NCBI RefSeq assembly: GCF_900129635.1
Contig: NZ_FSRB01000001.1
Span: 845,501 to 909,500, forward strand
Length of the DNA stretch: 64,000 nucleotides
DNA from: Singulisphaera sp. GP187
GTDB lineage: Bacteria; Planctomycetota; Planctomycetia; Isosphaerales; Isosphaeraceae
Reading direction: 5' to 3'
Numbering within the stretch: the stretch's first letter is position 1; each line of letters starts with the position of its first letter. The notes under the pieces are model-generated. The model was not told where the DNA came from, did not search any database, and saw nothing but the letters and a program-made list of their open reading frames with translations. A program made the position numbers and the translations under genes. This document shows, in pieces, positions 1-8,539 of the stretch.

Positions 1-56
1 GACCGCGACTGGATGCTTACCCGCACGGCCGAACAAACTCTGTTTCAGCCTCTCAG

Positions 57-102
57 CTAGAGCGGTTTTCCGTTGCAATGCGCCAGCCGGGAACCGCTTT
101 AG
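57..102. repeat. Short AGCGGTTT-type inverted repeat element
   Basis: A 46-bp segment starts CTAGAGCGGTTTTCC and ends GGGAACCGCTTTAG, so its ends form an imperfect inverted repeat. The outer sequence closely resembles the perfect 13-bp terminal repeats of the 156-bp element at 30128-30283. It may be a minimal derivative of the same family. The match is short, so this is tentative. Confidence 0.4.
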
Positions 103-134
103 CAGGTGGACTTGGTCTACCTTGATATTGAATC

Positions 135-226
135 ATGTGCAAGCCAAGGGTCCCACGGGTTGGACTCAACCCGTGAGCCAAAAACCTGGGCGATCGCTCA
201 CGGGTTGAGTCCAGCCCGTGGCACCC
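135..226. repeat. Dispersed palindromic repeat, copy A
   Basis: This 92-bp unit is a large hairpin: the arm at 148-177 pairs with 195-226, with a short centre around AACCTGGGCGATC. A second copy of exactly the same length lies at 22635-22726, differing at only a handful of positions. Both copies sit just downstream of a gene end. It looks like a REP/MITE-type intergenic palindrome and here lies between the left window edge and the end of the transposase gene. Confidence 0.85.
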
Positions 227-245
227 AACGTCGATTACTGATGCC

Positions 246-1613
246 TCATCCTACTGCACTCATGTGCTTGTTTAGCAAGGCTTTCTGTTCCTGAGTCAGG
301 GTGTGGAGCACAGGCGGTTTCGGCGGCTTATGCGGTTTGCGACGAGGCCACTTGCGTGTGGCTTTCGGGCTCTTCTGCTTCCGGCACCCGGCGCGGCAGC
401 CCGCGAGTCGCTTGTGGTAACACTTGGCCTTGGGTTTCACGGCCGCGTCGATCTCCTTGCGGATCTCGATCAGAACTTTGCGGGGGCTGATCACTGGGCC
501 ATCGGTCGCCGACGCCGACGCCGGCCGAAGCGCCAGGTCGGCATGCGCCAGGAGGATCTGCGTGGCCAGCAGTGACAACTCGGCCTCGCGATGCACCAAG
601 GCCACCGTGCGGCTAGCGAGTTTCAATTTATTGATTATACGCTTGTATGTGCGAAATAGTCCTTCATTACGCCATCTCCAGCGGTAGAATTTGGCGGCCG
701 TCGCCGCCGACATCCGGGCTGGGTCGAGGACGTCGGTCAGGAGCCAGACGTCGCGTTTGACCGACCCCTTACCCTTGCCCTTGGCCGGGATCCGGATCAA
801 GCGGCATTGGATCGGCGCTTCCCCTTTCTTCTGGACATAGTTCGGCCAGTACAAGACAGGGCCTTCGGTCCAATCCTCCAGGTTCGCCACTTCGAGGGTG
901 TAGAGGTCGACCCGCGACGACATCCGGAACAGGAACGATCGCTTGACACCGAGGATCGCCCGGACCAGATCGAAGCCCATATAAGCGGCGTCGCAGACGA
1001 TCAGGGCCTCGGGCGAGAGGGTGGCGAGCAAGTGCCTCAAATGCTCTTGCTCGGCCGCGGTGCCCGGGCCGAGTCGCCACGACCAAAGCAGTCCCGTGGG
1101 CAAGTGGACGAACGCCGTCAGCCAGACGTTGGGGGCCGCGTCGTTCTTGCCGGCCTGCCCGAGTCCCCGTTCCAACTCGGGGGTGCGGGGGCACTCGATC
1201 CGCGAGCCGTCGCAGCCCATCGGCTCGAAGCCGTCGACAATCCGCCGCGACCCCAGTCGGGCGTGGATCTGTTGCCGAACCCCCGCGGCCAACGCCCTGA
1301 GTTGTCGCATGGGGACGCGTCGCATCGCTTTCTGGAAGCCGACGAGGGTCTTTCCCGGGCGTCTTCGCGACTCATGGCAGGCGACGTAGTATCCCCGGGC
1401 CTTCTCAAACCTCTCGGACTCGGAGTCGCCGGTGGCCCAGGTCATGGCGAGCATGACCACGACCAGTGGCTGGAGATCCCACCGCGGCGCCGACCGCCTT
1501 TGAGGAACAACCCCTCGGGCTTGCTTCCAGACCGTCGGGGTGAGAAACTGTCGGACATAGCCGATCAACGACTGCGGTTGCTGCAAGCCTTGCAGCGTCC
1601 GAGCTGCCTTCAT
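246..1613 (-). CDS. IS4-family transposase (DDE)
   Basis: A full-length 455-residue transposase with an RNase H-like DDE catalytic core. Asp135 lies in a GCDGSR context, Asp208 in IVCDAAY, and Glu317 lies in a textbook IS4 signature: Tyr310, Arg313, Glu317 and Lys324, spaced Y-x2-R-x3-E-x6-K. The C-terminus is Lys/Arg-rich. It has no frameshift, so the element may still be active. The start codon at 1613 is preceded by GAGGAAGA as ribosome binding site, and that site lies in one arm of a 12-bp hairpin (see 1613-1680). I could not fix the ends of the insertion sequence or a target duplication. The neighbouring VOC gene is read in the same direction but separated by about 250 bp. Confidence 0.92.
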   Translation of the reverse strand: MKAARTLQGLQQPQSLIGYVRQFLTPTVWKQARGVVPQRRSAPRWDLQPLVVVMLAMTWATGDSESERFEKARGYYVACHESRRRPGKTLVGFQKAMRRVPMRQLRALAAGVRQQIHARLGSRRIVDGFEPMGCDGSRIECPRTPELERGLGQAGKNDAAPNVWLTAFVHLPTGLLWSWRLGPGTAAEQEHLRHLLATLSPEALIVCDAAYMGFDLVRAILGVKRSFLFRMSSRVDLYTLEVANLEDWTEGPVLYWPNYVQKKGEAPIQCRLIRIPAKGKGKGSVKRDVWLLTDVLDPARMSAATAAKFYRWRWRNEGLFRTYKRIINKLKLASRTVALVHREAELSLLATQILLAHADLALRPASASATDGPVISPRKVLIEIRKEIDAAVKPKAKCYHKRLAGCRAGCRKQKSPKATRKWPRRKPHKPPKPPVLHTLTQEQKALLNKHMSAVG

Positions 1614-1680
1614 CGCCGTTCTTCCTCAATCCAGGTGAGTGCCGGTTGCTAGCCGCACCCATCATGACGAAGAACGGCGA
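1613..1680 (-). promoter_or_regulatory. Transposase leader hairpin covering the ribosome binding site
   Basis: On the transposase strand, a 12-base arm at 1680-1669 is perfectly complementary to 1624-1613, with a 44-nt loop. The second arm contains the Shine-Dalgarno sequence (GGAAGAA) and the first base of the ATG. A transcript entering from outside would fold and hide the start, while one begun inside the loop would not. This matches the known logic protecting IS10 and IS50 from read-through transcripts; the application here is inference. Confidence 0.6.
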
Positions 1681-1867
1681 TTTTTTGCCCCCCCTTCTCT
1701 CGAACGAACCGCAGCCACGGAGCGGCAGTAATTCTCTGGTCCGGTGAGAGTTACATCCGTTGTTGACGACGCCGAGTTACTGACGTTGCGTGGCACCCGC
1801 AGTCGTTGCGTCCCTCCGATCGCCCATGTCTCACGCCGTAAGCGGCCGCCGGGATCGGCACGCGCCG

Positions 1868-2299
1868 TCAGCGCTCCGGGCCGGGGACCATCACCATCCA
1901 CCCGAGGCCGAAGCGGTCGGTCAGCATCCCGTAGCACGGCGACCAGAAGGTCTTCGAGAGCGGCATCTGGACGCTGCCCTCATTGGCCAGGGCGTCGAAT
2001 GCTTTGTGGGCCTCGGCCTCGGTCGGGACGGAGAGCGCCAGGCGGAGCCCGTCGAAGTTCGATGAGTTGTCGTCGCATCCGTCGGACGCCATGAGCGGGA
2101 TGCCGAGCACGCGAAACGAAGCATGCATCACTTTCTTCTCGAAGCCCGCCTGGAGCATTCCGGGCGGCGGCGGTTCCGGGCTCTCGTCGAACCGCATGAG
2201 CAACTCGACCTCCGCGCCGAGCGCCTTGCGATAGAACTCGAGGGCCTCCTCGCAGCGGCCGCCGAAGAAGAGGTACGGGGTAATGGCGGTTCCGGACAT
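1868..2299 (-). CDS. VOC-family (PhnB-like glyoxalase fold) protein
   Basis: A 143-residue protein with the single-chain VOC/PhnB pattern: it opens with TPYLFFGG-x-CEEALEFYRKALG, followed by an MHA motif near residue 58, and ends with a DRFGLGWMV strand typical of this fold. Members resemble glyoxalase and bleomycin-resistance proteins, but most PhnB-like proteins have no proven substrate, so none is assigned. AAGGTGAG lies a few bases upstream of the ATG. Its upstream neighbour on the same strand is ispD, about 195 bp away, with no evident functional link. Confidence 0.85.
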   Translation of the reverse strand: MSGTAITPYLFFGGRCEEALEFYRKALGAEVELLMRFDESPEPPPPGMLQAGFEKKVMHASFRVLGIPLMASDGCDDNSSNFDGLRLALSVPTEAEAHKAFDALANEGSVQMPLSKTFWSPCYGMLTDRFGLGWMVMVPGPER

Positions 2300-2493
2300 G
2301 CTCTCACCTTTTTTTGGGTTTGGTCGTTTTCAGGGCGGACTGAGGAGTTGCGCTCGTGCTGCGGTCTCGCTCCTCATGGGGTCGATCGGCGGGTCTGGAA
2401 ATCGACAGCCGATCACGAAGCCGGCGTCGATTTTTCTTCGAAGCCCCCGATGCATCGAAGAGCAGTCGGACCTCGACCGCCCACCAGCCCGAG

Positions 2494-3240
2494 TTACCAC
2501 ATCGCCCGCTCGTCGGTGAATGGGTGAACGGGGCCGTCGCGTTTCGGCTTGGGAAGCGCCTGGAGGACGGCCGAGGCGAGGCGGAGGTCGGCCTGGGACG
2601 TGATCTTGAGGTTCAAGGACGTGCTCTCGACCACCGCGCACGATTGGCCGAGGGCTTCGACGAGCTGAGTGTCGTCGGTCACGTCGGCCCCGAGCTGCGC
2701 CCGATTCGCGTAGGCCTGGAGAAGGAGCTCGCGGCGGAAGACTTGCGGTGTTTGCGCCAGGTAGAGATCGCGCCTCGGGACGGTCTCGGTGGTGTGCCGG
2801 TCGGCTCCGACTCGCTTGATCGTATCGGCGACCGGGACGGCCAAGAGTGCGGCGCCATGTTCCCGGGCCGCCGCAAAGACCGCGTCGATCTGGTCGGCGG
2901 TCACGCACGGGCGAGCCGCGTCGTGAATCGCCACGAACTCGCAATCGGGTTCGAGGATCTCCAACGCCTTGGCAATCGAGTCGGACCGCTCCGCGCCTCC
3001 CTCAATGACTCGGATGTTCAAGAAGGCGACGCTGGCCCGGAACCGCAACTCGAAGAGCTCGCGATCTTCGGGGGCGATCACGACAATGGTCTGCCCGACG
3101 TCGTCACGATTGACGAACGGCTCGGCCGCGCGGAGCCAGACCGCGCGGCCGTCGAGCTCGGCGAACACCTTCTTCTGCTTCGCGTTGCCGAACCGCGTCG
3201 AACGCCCCGCGGCCGGGAGAATCACGGCGAACTTACCCAT
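2494..3240 (-). CDS. ispD: 2-C-methyl-D-erythritol 4-phosphate cytidylyltransferase
   Basis: IspD transfers CMP from CTP to methylerythritol phosphate in the non-mevalonate isoprenoid pathway, in the cytoplasm. The 248-residue product has the nucleotide-binding N-terminus ILPAAGRSTRFG, with a following KQKKVF, and the AIHDAARPCV motif near the middle. The ATG at 3240 is chosen because AAAGGGG lies just upstream and the family signature begins at once; an in-frame upstream Met at 3378 would add 46 non-homologous residues. No ispF partner is fused or adjacent. Confidence 0.95.
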   Translation of the reverse strand: MGKFAVILPAAGRSTRFGNAKQKKVFAELDGRAVWLRAAEPFVNRDDVGQTIVVIAPEDRELFELRFRASVAFLNIRVIEGGAERSDSIAKALEILEPDCEFVAIHDAARPCVTADQIDAVFAAAREHGAALLAVPVADTIKRVGADRHTTETVPRRDLYLAQTPQVFRRELLLQAYANRAQLGADVTDDTQLVEALGQSCAVVESTSLNLKITSQADLRLASAVLQALPKPKRDGPVHPFTDERAMW

Positions 3241-3506
3241 CGATCGGCCCCTTTGATTTCGGTGGTCGGGTGTGATTCCGACCCGAGACCCTGAATGTTG
3301 GCCCCGGAACGCCGTGTTGTCAACGACGAGAACCAAGGCGGAGAGATCGCCGAGCCACCGGCGAATTTGTTTGCCCACCCGGCCGGGTCAGGAGATGCTG
3401 AAGGAACGAGCGGCGGGAAGTGGAGTCCAGTCGATCCGGCTCGACCGGGACGGACCGGTCTCCCAGGACCGCCGATTCGTTCATCCAATCAAGGAGAGGA
3501 AGGGCG

Positions 3507-4343
3507 ATGGAGTGTCTCGGGCCGCAATGTGCTTCGATGCTGCTGGACTGGATCAAGGAGCGGAGCCAGTCGTCGACGGCTTCCCAGGGGCCGGAGTCGC
3601 CGTCGTCGTCCTCGTCCGGGAACCGCCAGGGCTTGCTCTGGACGAGCCTCCCGTATCAGGACGAGGCGCCGACGATCCGCTCGGCCGATGAACTCGCCGG
3701 GGCGTTCGAGCATTTGCACTATGCCGTGTTCCGGAGGTATCAGAACCAGTTGACCCGGGCCGAACGGGCGCGACTCGACAATACGATCCGGAACGTCCTG
3801 TTCAAGATCGAACGCTACGTTGACCGCCTCGAAGGCAATGAACGCAAGGAAGTTGAGCATGCGTTGCACGAGGTTCGGGACGAAGTGCGCGAGGCGCGCG
3901 AGCGCGCCGAGCGGCTCCGGCTCCAGGCCAAGCGGGCCGACCTGAAACTGGCGCAGCTCGGAACGTTGACCCCCGAAGGCTTTGAAGAATTCGTGGCCGA
4001 GGTCTTTGAAGCGCTCGGTTACGAGGTCGAGGTGGTCGGGGGAACCGGTGACCAAGGGGCCGACCTCCGCGTGAAACGCGAGGGACTGCTCGGGGTCGTC
4101 CAATGCAAATACCAGAGCCGCGGTGTCGTGGGCTCGCCCGAACTTCAAAAGTTTCTGGGAACGATCCACCACACGCGCAGCCACAAAGGATTCTTTGTCA
4201 CGACACGCACGTTCTCACTGGCGGCCGAAAAGTTCGTCGCCGACCACCCGATCGAACTGATTGACGGCCCCCGACTGGTCGAACTGGTTCAGGATGCCAT
4301 TGGTCCCGGTTCCTCTCGAGAACCCGAACCGGTATGGTTTTAA
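3507..4343 (+). CDS. Mrr-like restriction endonuclease domain protein
   Basis: A 278-residue protein. Residues 1-60 are poorly conserved in appearance and Ser-rich; about 85-150 is a highly charged likely coiled coil; 152-270 is an Mrr-type PD-(D/E)XK nuclease domain starting LTPEGFEEFVAEVFEALGY. The catalytic set is visible as Asp186 in TGDQGADL and Gln199-x-Lys201 in VVQCKY. Mrr-type enzymes cut DNA, often methylated DNA, although the domain also occurs in housekeeping proteins. The start at 3507 is fixed by AAGGAGAGGA about 7 bases upstream. There is no methyltransferase or specificity gene nearby, so it is solitary. Confidence 0.85.
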   Translation: MECLGPQCASMLLDWIKERSQSSTASQGPESPSSSSSGNRQGLLWTSLPYQDEAPTIRSADELAGAFEHLHYAVFRRYQNQLTRAERARLDNTIRNVLFKIERYVDRLEGNERKEVEHALHEVRDEVREARERAERLRLQAKRADLKLAQLGTLTPEGFEEFVAEVFEALGYEVEVVGGTGDQGADLRVKREGLLGVVQCKYQSRGVVGSPELQKFLGTIHHTRSHKGFFVTTRTFSLAAEKFVADHPIELIDGPRLVELVQDAIGPGSSREPEPVWF

Positions 4344-4612
4344 TCCCAATGGGTCGCCATACGAGCGATATCTAAACCATGTCCGCCAGTGGAATCAAGA
4401 ATATGGCGCGAAACTTGCACTGAGGTCGTTGTGTCGTTGTGTGAGAGAGAGGAGTATGCCGTTACGTATGCTCCTTGGTCGGACTCGGGCCCAAGATGAA
4501 CGTAGAAGTAACGAAGAAATAAACTTGACTGGGGATAGGACCACGGTTTAGCTTGAGTTCGCCCGGGAGGAGTCCGCGCAACAGTGGTGATCCCCAGCCA
4601 TGGAGGGATTCA
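4344..4612. other. Intergenic stretch, no gene seen
   Basis: No convincing coding signal, repeat or terminator was seen in these 269 bases. The last part supplies a strong GGAGGGA ribosome binding site to the small gene at 4613. Confidence 0.5.
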
Positions 4613-4852
4613 ATGGCCATATGCAACTCGAAGACTCCGCTTCGCTCCCTGGAACTGCCCAACGAGTTCGAAGACTTGTCGGGCCTGCTCCAGACTGATT
4701 TGAAGGTCATCGTCTCGGCGCTCGTCGACCGGGCAGGAGAACGCCTGCTCTTGACCCGTCGCGAGACCCAGCAACTCCGACGCACCCTCTGGAACAATTT
4801 GACTCAGGCCGTCAATGATGCGGTCGAACCGCTCTCGGCGGACCGCCGCTGA
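4613..4852 (+). CDS. Small hypothetical protein
   Basis: A 79-residue soluble, acidic-to-neutral protein of unknown function with predicted helical character (LPNEFEDLSGLLQTDL, then a charged LLLTRRETQQLRRTLW stretch). It has no signal peptide, membrane segment or recognised motif. The start at 4613 is favoured over an in-frame Met at 4553 because GGAGGGA lies 4 bases upstream. It stands alone between the Mrr-like gene and the decarboxylase gene, on the same strand. Confidence 0.55.
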   Translation: MAICNSKTPLRSLELPNEFEDLSGLLQTDLKVIVSALVDRAGERLLLTRRETQQLRRTLWNNLTQAVNDAVEPLSADRR

Positions 4853-4932
4853 CGGCTCGTTGCCTTTCTTTTTATGAAGTGATGCCCTTTCTGGTGATCG
4901 CCTAGCTCGCTCATGTCGAGCGAGCTGGACTT

Positions 4933-5616
4933 GTGAATCCCATGAACCCCCTTCCCACATCGCGAATCGTCTTGGGCGTGACCGGCTCGGTGGCCGCCGT
5001 GCGGACCCCCGCGCTGTACGCGTCGCTCCGCGCCTCAGGGCATGCCGTGCGCGTGGTATCGACCGAACCTGCGCTCCACTTTTTCGATCCCGCGGAGCTC
5101 GTGCGCGACGCGTCGGATCCGCTGGGAGGTCCGCTCTTTCGGGATGCCGACGAGTGGACCGGCGCCGGCCGACGCTACCAACGCGATGACCCGGTCCTTC
5201 ACATTGCGTTCCGTCAGTGGGCCGACCTCTTGATCGTGGCCCCGCTCGATGCCAACAGTCTGGCGAAATTCGCGCTCGGGCTATCGGATAACTTTTTGAC
5301 TTGCCTGTTCCGGGCCTGGGATTTCACCAAGCCCGTGATCCTGGCACCCGCGATGAATACGTTGATGTGGCAGAGCCCGGTGACGTTGCGCCACCTGCGC
5401 CAACTCCTCGAAGACCGTGGCGACGGCCCGGTCGAGGCCGGCTGGGATCTCAACCAGGCGGCCGAAGTCTTTGCGAGGCAGGCGCCTCGACTCGTGCTCG
5501 TCCCCCCGCAGGCCAAGCGGCTCGCCTGTGGCGACGTCGGGCTCGGCGCCATGGCGGAAGTCGCCACCATTGCCGAGGCGGTACGGCAATGGAGTTTGCT
5601 CACAAATCAATCGTGA
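4933..5616 (+). CDS. coaC: Phosphopantothenoylcysteine decarboxylase, stand-alone HAL3-like
   Basis: This FMN-dependent enzyme decarboxylates phosphopantothenoylcysteine to phosphopantetheine in coenzyme A synthesis. The 227-residue product has VTGSVAAVRTP at the N-terminus, a catalytic His90, ANSLAKFALGLSDNFLTC, the PAMNTLMW motif with Asn142, and the flap Cys199 in LACGDVGLGAMAE. Most bacteria fuse this domain to the synthetase (CoaBC); here there is no CoaB domain. The wording of the motifs is closer to eukaryotic HAL3/PPCDC. GTG 4933 or ATG 4942 could be the start; neither has a clear ribosome site. Confidence 0.85.
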   Translation: MNPMNPLPTSRIVLGVTGSVAAVRTPALYASLRASGHAVRVVSTEPALHFFDPAELVRDASDPLGGPLFRDADEWTGAGRRYQRDDPVLHIAFRQWADLLIVAPLDANSLAKFALGLSDNFLTCLFRAWDFTKPVILAPAMNTLMWQSPVTLRHLRQLLEDRGDGPVEAGWDLNQAAEVFARQAPRLVLVPPQAKRLACGDVGLGAMAEVATIAEAVRQWSLLTNQS

Positions 5617-5820
5617 GCAGATCATTGTCGCCTCGGTCTTGTCAGCCACCCGATTTTTGGTTTTGTTCGCAAAATTGGATTTGCGCAACATGTGGCGTGG
5701 CGATGGTCCTCGCTTGAACCGAGCCGCGCAACGGAGCGTAGCGGAGTCAGCGAATCGGTCTCGTTCGGCCTCACGGAACGTCAATCGGTGATCGCTTACT
5801 CGGCTGCGCTGTGTGCGCGG

Positions 5821-5975
5821 CTCGGATTAAGAAGCAGCGGCCCAGCGAACGGGACCACTTCTTCCTCGCTTGAACGTGGCGAGGCGTCCGCCGTCCGGGC
5901 GAAACGCCACACACTCGCAGATGCCGGTGTGTCCGCGGAGGCCGATTACCTCCCGGCGTTTGCAGTAGCTCGCCC
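5821..5975 (-). pseudogene. WD40-repeat gene remnant
   Basis: Read on the minus strand, the segment encodes a classic WD40 repeat core: EVIGLRGHTG followed by VAFRPDGGRLAT, and stops soon after. The repeat stands alone; the upstream sequence (to about 6061) is open only in a different frame, so this is a broken piece of a longer gene rather than a functional one. Such repeats are common in large planctomycete kinases and c-type cytochrome proteins. The rest of the 5617-6232 gap shows nothing identifiable. Confidence 0.55.
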
Positions 5976-6232
5976 CCCGCCTCGATGGTGATCACCGGGA
6001 GGCCGGCCCAACTTCCGTCCTCGCTCCGCACCCGGGCCGGAGCGATCGGAGTGGCCGGCATAGGTGGAATATTATCATGAGAATGAGTTTAATCCGCGGC
6101 TCCGAGGGGGCATCGCCACCCTCGGTCGTGGCGGCGATCCCCTGGCGACCGCTGGACGAGAATCTTGCCGGCCAGTGTCAATTGGATGTACGCGTTGGCC
6201 CCTCGCGACTCTAACAGACGGCTGGCTGGAGG

Positions 6233-7846
6233 ATGAGGATGCAACTGAGGCAAATCGGTTTCCTGGTCGTGGCTTTCACTACGGCATATATCGCTGCTGG
6301 AGCTGTGTCCAACCTATTGCCTGCTGAATCGCGTGCGCTCGTCTTGCTGTGCCTGATTACGATGTTCTCGATGATCGGTTCGGCGTTCTCCAGGTCGCAG
6401 CCACGCAAGATGATTACGGCGGTGGTTGCAGCAACGGTGCTGGCAATGTTCGCGATCAACTGCTGGCGCCGGTGGTTCGATCCGATGGCGGCCGTCGGGC
6501 CGGTCCCGCGCTCTCTGGAAGCGGTTGCGTTGGTCGTGCTCAGTGTCATCAACATCGCGGCGGCCGCCCTTGTCGCAGCGGTTTTTTCAGCGGGGTGCCG
6601 GGTGTTTCGGTTCCGGTGGGTTGTGTTCGGTGTGACGGGAACGGTGCTGGTCGCCTTCTGTATGTGGGTGGCCAGGCGGGTTGAGGGAGTGAATTCACGC
6701 CAGGCGTTGCTGCGGCGTGTCGTCATGCTGGAACAATCCTCGGGTCGAATCGGCTGGGGCGAGCGCCAGGAATTGAGCACAACATTGGCGGTCCTTGGCC
6801 GTCAGCGAGAGGCGCGCGAGATTCCGCTTCTCCCCGAGGCCGTCGGACAGAAACCGTCGGACACGCCCGACACACCCGATCTGGTCCAGCCATTTGTGGT
6901 GACTCCGTGGCGAGACGCCATGACAAGGATCGCGGCGGAACACCGGCTGGTCCTGATCATGGAGGCTCATACCGTCACCGAAGATCGCGCGTGGATCGAA
7001 CAGACTCTTGGGTTGTTTCGTGCGGCTGGGTTCACCCACTATTTCGCCGAGGCGATCGCCGAATCTGGCTCGACGCTGAAATCCCGCGGATATCCCACGT
7101 CGAGAACAGGGTTCTACACGCTCGATCCACGGTTCGGGAATCTGGTGCGGACGGCCTTGCGCCTTGGCTTCGAAGTCGGCGGCTATGACCTTGCGGACGG
7201 CGATTTCGGCAGGCGTGAAGAGTACCAGGCGGCCACGCTGGCTCAACAATTCGCCGCGCGACCGGACATCCGGATGGTGGTGCATGCCGGGCACGGCCAC
7301 GTCTTCAAGCACGAAGTTTATAACGTCGGGCGATATATGGCTGCGAGACTCTGGAAGATGACAGGCGACGAACCGTTCACGATATGGCAATTGTCCAACG
7401 AGTTGCCGAATGATGTCTATCGTCATCTTGTCCGCCGGATCGGTCCGATCACTGAGCCCGTGATGCTGGTCCCGCCACCTCGGAACGTGACGGAAACGCT
7501 TTTCCCAGAGTCGTCAGTGCAACCTGCTGTCGATGCCATCGTGATTCATCCGCCTCGACTCGGGCAGGAGCCAATGGATCGGCACGGAGCATTCACCGAT
7601 CAGATGACGAGAGTGCCTGGTGTATGGCTCGGCAACCAATGGCCCGTCGTGATCGCCGCCATTCCGGATGAGGAGCCCGACAATGCGATTGCGCTTGACC
7701 AAATCATGCTGCGCCGAGGCGAGACAGGTTTCGAACTGTGGCTCCCGCACGTCGACTGCACCATTCGTGTCTGGAGTCTCGATGGGCCGCTCAGCGTCAA
7801 TGCGAACATCAAGACCACGCCAGTTCGCGTGAATCGATCCCATTGA
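6233..7846 (+). CDS. Membrane protein with Tiki/ChaN-like soluble domain
   Basis: A 537-residue protein. About five membrane segments lie in residues 8-146. The soluble part (about 220-420) resembles the Tiki/ChaN/EreA-like hydrolase superfamily: LVLIMEAHTVTEDRAWIEQTL near the start, a FAEAI strand, then a His-rich MVVHAGHGHVFKHE motif. Members bind heme or act as metallo-esterases or proteases; no substrate is assigned. The C-terminal 100 residues are unrecognised. The start context is weak (GAGG just upstream). It stands alone on its strand. The superfamily call is by motif only and moderate. Confidence 0.55.
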   Translation: MRMQLRQIGFLVVAFTTAYIAAGAVSNLLPAESRALVLLCLITMFSMIGSAFSRSQPRKMITAVVAATVLAMFAINCWRRWFDPMAAVGPVPRSLEAVALVVLSVINIAAAALVAAVFSAGCRVFRFRWVVFGVTGTVLVAFCMWVARRVEGVNSRQALLRRVVMLEQSSGRIGWGERQELSTTLAVLGRQREAREIPLLPEAVGQKPSDTPDTPDLVQPFVVTPWRDAMTRIAAEHRLVLIMEAHTVTEDRAWIEQTLGLFRAAGFTHYFAEAIAESGSTLKSRGYPTSRTGFYTLDPRFGNLVRTALRLGFEVGGYDLADGDFGRREEYQAATLAQQFAARPDIRMVVHAGHGHVFKHEVYNVGRYMAARLWKMTGDEPFTIWQLSNELPNDVYRHLVRRIGPITEPVMLVPPPRNVTETLFPESSVQPAVDAIVIHPPRLGQEPMDRHGAFTDQMTRVPGVWLGNQWPVVIAAIPDEEPDNAIALDQIMLRRGETGFELWLPHVDCTIRVWSLDGPLSVNANIKTTPVRVNRSH

Positions 7847-8068
7847 CGTCGTCCCAACAACAGACCCTCGTCCTGTTGGTCAAAGCGATGGCCGCTTATG
7901 TCAGGGGCCGTGACTAAGAGATCACGAGGCCCATGGAGGACGTCGGCTCCGGCGCGAAGCCGTGGCCGGGCCAAGTGGTCTGGACAATGGCGACCACTTC
8001 AACCTCCGCCGTGCTCGGCAGCTTGACAAACGCGATACCGTCTCAAGGAACTGCCGTCCGATTACGGT
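7847..8068. other. Convergent intergenic space
   Basis: This 222-bp gap lies between two converging genes. No strong T-tailed hairpin was recognised. Confidence 0.4.
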
Positions 8069-8539
8069 TTACCACCACTGGAATAGGGTGCATTTGTGCC
8101 GTGGGGCGAGTTCCGTGGCGGATCTGTCAGCATCAGAGGCGACGATCTCGACGTCGTACTCCTTGAGGTTGAAGCTCTTGATGATCGACTTGACAGTCTT
8201 TGCGTAGTTCTGTTTCGGCGCATAGGCTTCCCCGATTTCGTCGGCGAACTTGTCAGGATCGTCCTTAAAAGCCCAGGCGCTCTTGTAGACCGGGTTGTCC
8301 CGCAGGTTCTTGCCATACGCCATCGCCGCATCTTCCAGCGTCTTGAATTTCACAAATCCCTTGCTCGGGTCACCGCCAATGGCATGGCCGAACGCGGATT
8401 TGTTGGATAGGTTCCATCCCGATTCCAGGGCGCCCTGGGCGATGCAGAGCGAGACCGGTACGCCGTATTCGGCCCGGACCTTCCGGGCGATCGGGAGGAT
8501 TCCCTCAATGAATGTTTCAACGTGCTTGGGCCGGGCCAT
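8069..8539 (-). CDS. Glucosaminidase-domain protein without signal peptide
   Basis: A 156-residue protein that is almost entirely a FlgJ/AcmA-type N-acetylglucosaminidase domain, which hydrolyses peptidoglycan. The catalytic Glu39 is in AQGALESGW, followed by NKSAFGHAIGG and a family-typical Tyr-rich end (YAPKQNYAKTVKSII). The odd point is that the domain starts at residue 5 with no export signal, so it may be exported by another route, phage-like, or cytoplasmic. Residues 135-156 are unlike the family and may be read-through of an altered 3' end. Confidence 0.8.
   Translation of the reverse strand: MARPKHVETFIEGILPIARKVRAEYGVPVSLCIAQGALESGWNLSNKSAFGHAIGGDPSKGFVKFKTLEDAAMAYGKNLRDNPVYKSAWAFKDDPDKFADEIGEAYAPKQNYAKTVKSIIKSFNLKEYDVEIVASDADRSATELAPRHKCTLFQWW

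Noticed and set aside
1..60. Possible C-terminal end of a gene entering from the left edge
   Set aside because: Only 19 codons, no recognisable motif, and the stop lies inside the small inverted repeat at 57-102.
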